DNA of 64,000 nt from Hirudo medicinalis (lineage: Eukaryota > Annelida > Clitellata > Hirudinida > Hirudinidae), in NCBI GenBank assembly GCA_011800805.1, contig MPNW01000102.1, positions 81,215 through 145,214 on the forward strand, given 5' to 3'. Every line of letters starts with the position of its first letter. The stretch's first letter is position 1. The position numbers and the translations under genes are program-made. Below are positions 53,001 through 59,700 of the stretch, one piece after another. Under the pieces are notes generated by a model. That model had not been told where the DNA came from, did no database searches, and saw nothing but the letters and a program-made list of their open reading frames with translations.

Positions 53001-53335
53001 AAATAATGTTTAAAAAGTTTCTAAGTTTTTTCTAAAGTTAGGTTATTTGTGATTAAATACAAATTTACATGTTTCATCTTTTTCTGTCTTTGGCATTCCA
53101 ACCATTGACAAGTAGTACCTCGCATCTTCTTCATGTACAAAGATGGGCTCAAACCTTTCTTGAATTCCTTCAAACAGGAGTGGTTTGTCATACAGAGATC
53201 CGTCTCCTTACACCACTATAAATCAAAGTTAAGTTAATTAAAAAAATAGTTAACTCTAAATTTAAAAAAAAAAGTACTTACTGCTTTCTCTGACTTTTCA
53301 TGCTGCTTATACTCCGAGCTCTTTGAAATATCCAT
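13989..53335 (-). CDS. HYDIN: HYDIN axonemal central pair apparatus protein, 90 reconstructed coding exons
   Basis: Giant structural protein of motile cilia; family members build the C2b projection of the central microtubule pair, and loss stiffens ciliary bending. Exons were joined by keeping phase through every junction and by matching the order of family blocks. Start ATG is at 53335-53333 (MDISKSSEYKQHEKSEKA), stop at 13991-13989, after the signature end WVYYLKGVSPEV. Total CDS is about 14.5 kb (about 4,830 aa; human is about 5,120). The protein is mainly repeated ASH/MSP-type immunoglobulin-like domains, with a central P-loop/coiled-coil region. The P-loop exon itself is missing from the proper locus (single N at 35579). 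One exon has an apparent frameshift at 34840-34848. Some donors are non-canonical. Exon coordinates are given in the block entries below. Divergently arranged with the PLC gene. Confidence 0.95.
18670..19690 (+). pseudogene. Inverted duplicate of HYDIN P-loop exons
   Basis: Lies on the + strand inside the HYDIN intron between exons 78 and 79. It copies the region 35313-35755 (reverse strand) at about 95% identity by eye. It holds exon 39 (18702-18991 after removing a 127-bp artefact), exon 40 (19078-19242) and a decayed exon 41 near 19600. Exons 39 and 40 join in phase to give the Walker A motif HGSPKSGKS, then LLSQALALDFGATVLTLDG. The exon-41 copy has lost its GTGAGT donor, so it looks like a pseudogene copy. 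Exact 127-bp repeats flank Ns at 18844 (18717-18843 versus 18845-18971) and 19424 (19297-19423 versus 19425-19551). Confidence 0.85.
19691..20704. other. Intron sequence without recognisable content
   Basis: Remainder of the HYDIN intron between exons 78 and 79. AT-rich; no exon, RNA gene or transposon end is recognised. Confidence 0.5.
20705..25635 (-). CDS. HYDIN: HYDIN exons 64-78
   Basis: Exons: 25635-25348, 25282-25127, 25058-24840, 24689-24620, 24541-24317, 24252-23904, 23836-23642, 23577-23400, 22816-22692, 22597-22358, 22246-22111, 21871-21706, 21617-21470, 21406-21199, 20944-20705. Landmarks: MAEFCLPRIEIHNESLIFEE, GVLPYLRVLKPV, KDWDDRLKVVKWINMPND, FSIYPASGTIPPGEFLEFSV, FYIPELNVTSKFILVGKT and SVVSITIENLG, in family order. 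Exon 21406-21199 fits best with a GC donor (AAG|GCTAGA); a GT donor further on (GTAACT, about 21120) would add 26 residues. Confidence 0.9.
25905..25985 (-). repeat. tRNA-like SINE fragment, family 2
   Basis: On the minus strand the B-box-like GGAGTTCAATTCCTAGC follows a GGTGCAGCTCTGTTA block. The same order occurs at 52045-52130 (-) and, partly, at 33220-33295 (+) and 52215-52310 (-). Confidence 0.5.
26432..32136 (-). CDS. HYDIN: HYDIN exons 51-63 (second ASH series)
   Basis: Exons: 32136-31988, 31836-31642, 31584-31408, 31043-30924, 29423-29264, 29186-29017, 28098-27897, 27568-27469, 27410-27311, 27254-27003, 26933-26748, 26684-26619, 26552-26432. Landmarks: LDIPPPVTFSVVPYP, RWIVPAMSEIILNVKF, NIFDFGPLLVGKSREK, HVWAYPKAPGVFQDSLVCCI, TSLPITWKLMGL, SGGIDFGLSKV and GLLLPNEKPTSVLIKFFPKH. 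The donor of exon 29186-29017 is followed within a few bases by a long GAT/ATG trinucleotide tract. The 1.5-kb intron 29424-30923 contains nothing recognisable. Confidence 0.9.
28250..28430. mobile_element. Small hAT-like MITE inside a trinucleotide repeat
   Basis: Begins CAGGGTAGCCA and ends TTGGCAGTCCTG, i.e. imperfect inverted ends of about 11 bp. It is flanked by ACCATCAC (28242-28249) and ACCATCAT (28431-28438), a near-perfect 8-bp duplication, though the host is itself a CAT repeat. No coding capacity. Confidence 0.5.
28431..28590. repeat. (ATC/GTC)n trinucleotide tract
   Basis: Interrupted runs of ATC and GTC triplets in the HYDIN intron between exons 56 and 57. An undetermined base follows at 28604. 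Confidence 0.9.
28800..29012. repeat. (ATC/GTC)n tract abutting a HYDIN splice donor
   Basis: About 210 bp of ATC, GTC and ACC triplets ending within a few bases of the donor of HYDIN exon 56 (GTAACG at 29016-29011). The long open frames across it are repeat artefacts, not genes; in the exon frame a stop occurs at the donor. Confidence 0.9.
31205..31380 (+). repeat. tRNA-derived SINE, tail type 1
   Basis: Head GGCATGCAGGTCGG and B-box GTGTTCGCAACCCAGCC, then CTACGTAAATGGCAGAGCG, ATTAAAAAG and TATTCGGATGCAAAAGG. Matches the copies near 52386 and 54660. Confidence 0.75.
32215..35982 (-). CDS. HYDIN: HYDIN exons 37-50 (P-loop flank and charged coiled-coil region)
   Basis: Exons: 35982-35905, 35834-35784, about 35730-35580 (cut by N at 35579), [P-loop exon missing], 35407-35367, 35185-about 35050, 34991-34814, 34518-34377, 33652-33593, 33532-33407, 32968-32906, 32831-32695, 32478-32423, 32364-32215. 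The exon ending at the N reads KADTGIDDDHFKKGIVIFV, just before the Walker A loop. Exon 34991-34814 encodes VIFDGLDSLF, the Walker-B-like block of the family. It then reaches nine A residues (34840-34848), where the frame must shift by one to continue as KQEETSAYQ and join the next exon (LNQLKAQEMM). Lysine/glutamate-rich coiled coil follows. The donor of the 35185 exon is ambiguous within a few bases. Confidence 0.85.
33220..33295 (+). repeat. Family-2 tRNA-like SINE fragment
   Basis: Contains CTCCATTAGGAGTTCAATTG and GCTGGCATGCTCTTGAGAGT in the same order as the minus-strand copies near 25.9 and 52.1 kb. Confidence 0.4.
35313..35755 (-). other. HYDIN: HYDIN P-loop locus with collapsed assembly gap
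   Basis: At 35579 one N joins the 3' part of HYDIN exon 39 directly to the intron downstream of exon 40. About 325 bp with the Walker A end of exon 39 and all of exon 40 are absent here and present only at 18972-19296 on the other strand. The flanks here keep the intact exon 41 (35407-35367) with its GTGAGT donor, so this is the functional locus. Confidence 0.85.
36054..44789 (-). CDS. HYDIN: HYDIN exons 21-36 (ASH repeats)
   Basis: Exons: 44789-44639, 44562-44404, 44229-44101, 43969-43723, 43658-43588, 43177-42926, 41866-41657, 41586-41467, 41224-40970, 40765-40674, 40560-40393, 40222-40117, 38210-38022, 37963-37820, 36782-36543, 36156-36054. Landmarks: VYYPNLKMDRSSMNFGCIL, KAICNVLHGPSYEVSVLGE, LKNTGKVDVTFKVL, CAFFPRVLLDLPLN, DYLVDFGALTL, GVVQPNCRSNVQVKFTPR and YDDFNNVLLPPRLPGEGL, in the same order as vertebrate HYDIN. 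Exon 43658-43588 is separated from its neighbour by a 64-nt intron. Long introns carry LINE relics (36.9-37.5 kb and 39.1-40.1 kb). Confidence 0.9.
36868..37520 (+). mobile_element. LINE RT C-terminal fragment, antisense in HYDIN intron
   Basis: Reads NHDLGVLIDSKLTFIAHINN, QKAFVRICLILK, then PILKYCSPALEPS and TRAIPGL in closely spaced frames, the standard C-terminal order of CR1/Jockey-group reverse transcriptases (DLGV..H..NI..A..RI, then P.LEYCSP.W.P). Stops and frameshifts are present. Confidence 0.75.
39120..40060 (+). repeat. Degenerate LINE-related repeat in HYDIN intron
   Basis: Segment 39765-39860 matches the repeat at 11030-11115 (TGGCTGATCACCAG, then ATCAGGAGATTC). Surrounding bases are G/C-richer than the normal intron and non-coding. 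Probably an old LINE 5' part. Confidence 0.45.
42350..42372. repeat. Interstitial telomere-like repeat
   Basis: AACCCTAACCCTAACCC-type units in a HYDIN intron. The surrounding 41.9-42.9 kb is unrecognised. Confidence 0.6.
44866..45070 (-). repeat. Full-length tRNA-derived SINE, tail type 2
   Basis: On the minus strand: GCAGGTTGACCGAATGG (A box), GGTAATGGCAGCAGTCG, then GTTCGAAACCCAGC (B box), GCGCCCTTGCGAAGG, then GCATCTGATGCTATGCATATGG and GCTATATAAATGAAGT. Close to the copy at 56975. Confidence 0.85.
45960..46360 (+). mobile_element. Degenerate LINE RT C-terminal fragment
   Basis: Broken frames read QKRSLHIHFHLHPSSSTQPL, then KIHDIYQLNIFHFGLFIYKN and SFSIKCSAPRIY, the C-terminal order of LINE proteins (QKRALR..., NI.DIY..Q...FM.K, ...GP.IWN). 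45071-45959 is otherwise unrecognised intron. Confidence 0.55.
46617..53335 (-). CDS. HYDIN: HYDIN exons 1-20 (N-terminal ASH/MSP repeats)
   Basis: Exons, high to low: 53335-53282, 53215-53069, 52965-52849, 52792-52661, 51739-51540, 51338-51214, 50657-50456, 50334-50196, 50158-49972, 49894-49741, 49591-49436, 49373-49306, 48762-48637, 48581-48422, 48352-48178, 48039-47923, 47817-47668, 47529-47426, 47036-46784, 46720-46617. Family blocks visible include RKLVFKNFTPNSLLFLPLCF, ILDFADRIDFPLCPVKY, YCDVEGRESRLPLILKG and RGSTIVLDP. Each repeat has the pattern of a beta-rich ASH domain that binds along the central microtubules. The donor after 49972 reads GC (AAAAG|GCAATT), required by phase. The donors after 49741 and 46617 are GTTGGT. 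The SINE-bearing 1.3-kb intron between exons 4 and 5 lies at 51740-52660. Confidence 0.9.
49110..49165. repeat. Interstitial TTAGGG-like repeat
   Basis: GATAGGGTTAGGGTTAAGG and further GGTAGGGTTAGGG units in a HYDIN intron, next to an unrecognised + strand segment (48900-49105). Confidence 0.65.
52045..52130 (-). repeat. tRNA-derived SINE head, family 2
   Basis: Minus strand: GGCATAGCGGTCAAGGC (A-box-like), CTTAGGAGTTCAATTCCTGG (B box). A more decayed sister lies at 52215-52310 on the same strand. Confidence 0.6.
52386..52585 (+). repeat. tRNA-derived SINE, tail type 1
   Basis: GCAGGTTGGCTGAATGGG, GGTAACAGTTGCAATAGG, CTCGCAACCCAGCCTGC, then GAGTGATTAAAAAG and ATCAGCTAAATTC. The tail agrees with the copies near 31.2 and 54.7 kb. 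Confidence 0.75.
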
Positions 53336-53746
53336 TTTACAAATATTGTTCTTTTTGCTACTGGTAAAACCTCCTCGAACCAAAGCCAATGTATCTCAGA
53401 GCGAAACAACTTTGAGCCTGTTGCCGAATTCCAATAGCAACGCTTTAGTAACAGTAATGGTTGCTTTGTATTAAAATTTTGTATTTCACAATTTATTGTA
53501 TTTTGTTAATGTTTTACAATAATTTAAAAAAATATTAATTTATACATACATTATCTGATTAATAAAGTTTTTATATCTTGTCAAATTCGAGTTTTGCTTT
53601 AACAACGCTAGGAACAACATCCACCGTTTAATTTGCAAAATTTGAGTTACGTAACTCAAAAAATAAGGAAAGAAAGCGCGTGAAAGAATGCAATAAACTT
53701 TGTTACCAAACACTTTTGTAAGTGAGGAAACTCCTTATTGGAAGAG
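53336..53746. promoter_or_regulatory. Divergent promoter between HYDIN and PLC
   Basis: Only 411 bp separate the two start codons, which point away from each other. No TATA box is evident. A CCAAT box lies at 53431-53435 between GTTGCC (53420-53425) and AGCAAC (53436-53441). These resemble halves of an RFX X-box, but their 10-bp spacing is longer than usual. A perfect 20-bp palindrome lies at 53641-53660. Both promoters must lie here unless untranslated exons start elsewhere. Confidence 0.7.
53641..53660. promoter_or_regulatory. 20-bp perfect palindrome with TTACGTAA core
   Basis: TTTGAGTTAC followed by its exact reverse complement. The core TTACGTAA is the type bound by PAR-bZIP and C/EBP-like factors. 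It lies 87 bp upstream of the PLC start codon and 306 bp upstream of the HYDIN start codon. Confidence 0.6.
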
Positions 53747-56700
53747 ATGGAAGCTGGAAAACATTGGCAGACGGGTCGGGGAAATGGAAATTTCAGTGCC
53801 GAAACATTCATAGGTAATGTAAATAGTACTAGCAGTAGCTACTGTCTGCCAATGGATTTATGCCATTTTGTAAAAGACATCAAACATTAACATTACATAC
53901 TACAATTAAATAGATATTATACAGTATCTTTATTTACATTCATAAAATCATCCCCATGGCAACGACATGAAGACAAATTCAAGACAAATTTATTAATGTC
54001 CTCAGCAAAACGTGATAATCTGCAAGGTGCTGGAGCAGCATATGCTGTTTGAACAAATGCGAGCTGATTGACTTATGAGAACTATAAAGAGATGAGATTG
54101 AAAACTCTTGTTGAGCCCCGGCGGAATCCTCCTTCGAGCGTTTCGGCCATTGAAATCTCCTGACACTCGGGAGACGGGCTGCACCCGCTGATCGAGGCAA
54201 AAAAAGCAAACTTTCCTTTCTGCCCCTCGATGGCCAATCTTAAAACCAGACATGGGGCCAAGTACTGAGGCCCAAATACATGAGACCCAAATACATGAGA
54301 ACAAGTACAAGTTTATGTATCCGAATAAAATTTTTTGTTGCACTTTTTGTTATTGCTGTTGTTTTTAACGTCCGTTGCATAACTGGATGATCAGTACGGT
54401 GCTCCCGCAACGGGATTCGAATATGTTCTGCCATCGTGAGAAGCGGAAGTCTTAACCATTAGACCACGCGGAGCACAAAGAGAAGCTATCTAGCTTTTCG
54501 GAGTGTCCTTTACATTGGGTTAATGATGAGCACGTAATTAATTCGAGATGTGCGATTTTACAATAGTTTCAATTACTGAGACATAATGTTTGAATAGGCC
54601 AAATAGGAATCACCATCTGCACAATTATTATAAACTACACAAACTTTGCAAAAAAAATAACGGAGTGAAGGTTGCCCGAATGTGTTGCACGCGGCGGTAA
54701 TACCAACAGTCGTAATGAGTCGTTCGCAACCCAACCTGCACCGCCAGGGAAAGCCCTCGGGTAGGGGCTCTATATAAATGGTAGATCGATTAAAAAGTGC
54801 CTTCACATCCTATTCGGATGCATAAGGCACCCAAAAGATCGGCTAAATAAAAAAAAATATCCAGTAACAAGCTCCATAAATGACCCATCGCTTACCTCCA
54901 TCCGATTTTCGCCCCTCCCATTACAATTCAATGCAAACTCTGGACTAATTCAAGAGTAGAGAAGGGATTTATGTTGAGAATTCTTTCCTTCTTATTTTTC
55001 GAGATTTCTTCAATCCCCTAGTCACAAATAACCCTCTCGCTGTTGTCATTTATGTGCGGCCCACTTATGTTTACCTGTTTTCTGACTAATAACAAGTATT
55101 TACCTGGGGTTGAGACTTGAAACTTGAAAGTGATCTAACCACTTTCACCATTTTTGCTTTTTTTTCCTAGCTTCATCTTACCTACCACACATTTTAATAA
55201 GAGGGATAGCTGCTTAACTGTTCTAGGTAGTGCCCTGCTGTCGTGTCTGGATGCTGTCGGACTCTTGAGTCGAATATGCTTACGTTTGTTTTCTGAAATT
55301 GTCGGAAATTGTCTGCTGGAAAACCTATTGGGCTGAATTTACAAACGACTTTAAGTATTCGTAGCTTTGTATATCACATTTCAAGATGTTTGCTGGTTCG
55401 CCAACATCTTATGGTAAATATATTTTTTATCGAAAGTTATTACCAACATATAATTTGCAATACTTGTAAGTTTAGTACTTACAAAACAAGAACTGTTTAA
55501 ACATATTACATCCACCATTATTCCTGCTTAATGAAGGAAACTGTTGGAGTTGATTGCATTGTAGATTACAGGTGATAGGGTAACGTTGTTGGTAATTAGT
55601 TATCGCTCTTACTTTTCTAATCTTCAGAATCGCAAATTTCTAGATTTATGATGATTTAAATATCTCGGTGTTTAATGTTATGGTTAGACAAGGTTAGTTA
55701 AATAAGCCAGGACACATCACATATTGTATAAGTATGTAGAAGCTTTTTTATGATTTTCAATTTACTTATTTATTTAAAGCCTCTTACCCTTATGGAAAAG
55801 CAATAAAAAAAAATAAAGTTGATTGAGAGGCAAGCATTTGACATAATGAATGAGCTATAGAAACAAAAGCTTATAATTTAGTGGCAGTTGGCAGGTTGGC
55901 AGTTTAATTAGCAAATGACATGATTCATTTTCTCTAATTATGGTGTGAAACTGTTTATTCCAACTAAGAATGTTTATAGTTTATATTTTCCATAATGTTT
56001 AATAGTTAAAAAAAAAAAAATTTCTAAATATCTTGGACCATCTTGAAGTTATTAACAAAACAGATAGAAAGAACACATTTTTTGATGATATCTCTTGTTA
56101 TATAATGTGAAAATTACTGAAATTTCAGTATTTTGTGTGAACAGTACTTCAAATGTTATTTATTAAATTTGATGAAATATTATTTTAATTATAAGATCTA
56201 GCAATAAAAAAATCTCTAGAAAGTTAACGACAAAAGTTGATAACATCAAAAAATTATTTTTTTTAAATCAAAAAGTCATTTAATATGAAATTATATTTCC
56301 ATTTATCTCTATTATTTGGAAACATCTTTTATCCATTGACAAAATTAATTTTCTTATGAAGTCTATTTCCAACTCATTCCAGGTGGTCCTTATGGTATTT
56401 TTCAGTTCTGTAAATAGGGATACTCGAACATATTGTCCCTAATGTTTTCTCGAATCAGAAACCAAATCATTATATGCTCAAGGCAAAAATGAGAGAATCC
56501 TAAAATATTTCAATGGTGCAGTTTTTAAACCAAATAAAAACTTTAAATTAAATTTGTTCAATTACTTTAGGTAAAACTATTTTTGATATGTTTAAACAGC
56601 AACATAACCCTGGCATTGCTGGGGGATCTCAGCCAGTATTATAATATGTGAACATTTTTTCTTGTTTATAAGCCTCAGGATACTTGGAATTACTCATCAA

Positions 56701-59700
56701 AGGAATTTATTTAGAAAAAGTTAACTCCCAATACTCAAAAGATCTTTATAAATTTCAAGTTGATGAAAAGGGCATCTTCTTAAGATATCAAAAAGTTTCC
56801 AGATTTAAATGGTCAAAGCAGGATGATTCTGACATACTAGAAAGTAATATTTTTTTGTTGCTGTGATTGCCATCTCAATTGCTTAGTTTGGATAGTTTTG
56901 TATTGCCAAAATTTAACTTAATAAATAAGTTAGGAAGTAATGAATAAGAAAAATTCATTTGATAATTATTTTGGCGTGCAGGTTGGCCGAATGGGTTACG
57001 TTCCAGCATACGGCGGTAATGGCAACAGTCGTAATGTGTCGTGTTCGAAACCCAGCCTGCACTGCCACAAGCACCCTTGGGAAGGAGCGCTATGTAAATG
57101 GTTAACAAGAAGCATCTCTGATGCTATGCATACGGCGCTATATAAATGAAGTAAATTTACATTTGGAAGTCTCTATTTGATAAACAGAAATTTTTTCTTT
57201 TCAGCTCCTATCTCAGAAATTAAGGAGATAAGAAAAGGGGTCCAGACAGATGTTTTTTGTGAAGTTTTCAAGGGACAAAAAAGGCAGATGATGGTTGATA
57301 AAACCTTTTTGCTTTGTGAGATTTAATAGCATCACATTATACTCATGGTATTTCCTTAGAAATTATGTTAGCTCTTGTTACAATATTTCAGTACTTTTCA
57401 GGAATCATTGTGTTGCTCTTTGCTTTTAAGTGATGGCAAAACTCTTAATTTGAGAACCAACAGAGAGGAGGTTCGAAATGCATTCTTTGAATGTGTACAT
57501 TATTTAAAAAACAGGCAATCAAGAGATTTGTATTCTTTTCAAATTACCTTAATTAAATTAATTTGTTTGGTCAAACGGTTGTTTTTTTTAAAATTCATAT
57601 CCTAGTTTTAAAAAAGTTTGGTGTTGTTTTGAACCTTAATTTAGATTTATCTAGATGGTATAAGGAGCAGTTTTTGAAGGCTGACAAAAACAGGGATAAT
57701 TGTCTCAGTATTAAAGAGATTGTCCAGCTGTTGAACCAGTTAAATATTGATGTTGACGAGTTTTATGCTGCATTGGTAACTTTATTTTTTATGGGACTAT
57801 CCATTACTTAATGGATTATATAAATTTGTGTTTGTTATGGGTTAAGTTGCTGCAGAAGAAGTCACTGGACCTCGATGAATTTATCGAACTGTTAAGGAGG
57901 TTACAATCCCGAAAATCAATAGAGGAAATTTTTAGGAAGTAGGGATGGACTTGGAAATAAGACAAATTTTTATATTTTACTTTTTTACATTTTTTGCATT
58001 TTTTACTGTAGATATGCAGGTGATAAAGATTCTTTAGCTGCTGAAGATTTGCACAGAATGTTCACAGAACAGCAACATGTGGAGTTTTGCTTTACATACA
58101 TAAAAAATTTTTTTGAGCTTATAGCCATTTTTATATAACATTACATAATATACAGAGGATTGATTTGTAAAGATGACATTTGCAGGAGAATAAATCTTTG
58201 TCTGAATGTGAATCCATTATAAACTCATTTGAAGGTTATCAAAAGTATCGAGCACAGAAATGTCTTACAATGGATGGTATTACATTCATTCATTTTCATG
58301 CTATTATAGCATTTGTGATGGTAAACTTAATTACAAGCAAAGTTAATTATGAGAGTTTATGTTTCAATTTAACTTGGAATTTATGTTTGGGAACATTTTG
58401 CTCATTTTGTTTTTTTTATTTGTGGATATTGCTCATGCATGATTTTTATTTTTATATTTGTGGATACAAACATACTTTTTGGTGAGAGGTTATGCCAAGC
58501 TGATTAATACTAGTGATCATAATATTAAACAATAATGCTATTAATAATAGCAATATTAATAATCATGGCAATAATTAATTTAAGAAAACTTAATTTTAAT
58601 CTTCTCTAAGAATTTAAAGCTGTTTAATGTTTCTAGGATTCCATCAACTCTTCAACTCAAAGTTTTTTGACATCTTCAATTCTGAGTGTTTATGTGTTTA
58701 TCAGGATATGAACCATCCAATCACACATTATTTCATAGACTCTTCTCACAATACGTGAGTTTTTTCACATTTGTTTACTGCACATTTTGTCTCATTAAAA
58801 TTTTGCTTTTAAAACAAAAAAACTGTATGTATTAGAGATCTTTGGGATTTTTTTTTACTTATTTCCCTATGCATCATCCATTATTAATGTGGATTTGAAG
58901 TTGCATTAATATTTTCTTAATTATTATATTATTTTAACTTTTATTAAATTTAATAGTCGATTGAAGCATTATTTTTGTTTCTTGATAAGTTATTATTATT
59001 GGACTTTTATTTTTTAATAAAGCTACTTGGAGGGAGGTCAGATAAATAGTTACAGCAGAGTAGAGTGCTACGTAAATGTACTTCGTGCCGGCTGCAGATG
59101 TGTTGAAAGTTAGTTCACAAAAACATTGCATGGACATGTAATTAAGTATTTGTGCAATTTTTTTTATTTAGTTGATGTTTGGGATGGGAATGACAATGAT
59201 CCAGTGGTCACCCACGGCTATGCTGGAACTACAAAGCTTCTCTTTTCTGATGTCATAGATGCAATTGATGAAACTGCATTTTGTTCATCAAAGTTTGTTA
59301 ATGTGCCACATTTATATGCATTCAAACAAGTATTAGTATTTTATGTGGTTAGAGCTAGGACCATTTTTTTATTAATGTATGTGGTTGCTTCTCTGATTTT
59401 TCATTGAAATATGACAGAATGGCCAAAATTTTAGGGTGACTTGTGTCTCAAACATGACCCATTTTCAAATTTGATTTAAGATATCCTGTTATCCTTTCTC
59501 TTGAGAATCATTGCAATGTAGATCAGCAAAGAAAAATGGCCAAAATTATGAAAGACATATTTAAAGGTGAATTTTACAAATATCTACCTACTATTTCCAA
59601 AAATGATTTCCATTTTACAAAAGAGATCAAATATGATTCTTGTACCTTTTTATTCCACACAACTAATAGCAATAGCTAGAATAAATTAAATTATTTTCAT

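Noticed and set aside
53420..53441. Definite RFX X-box in the HYDIN promoter
   Set aside because: The two half-sites are 10 bp apart, whereas X-box halves are normally 0-3 bp apart; recorded only as suggestive.
54401..54476. Active tRNA-Glu gene
   Set aside because: The acceptor, anticodon and T stems have too many mismatches; kept only as a tRNA-like pseudogene.
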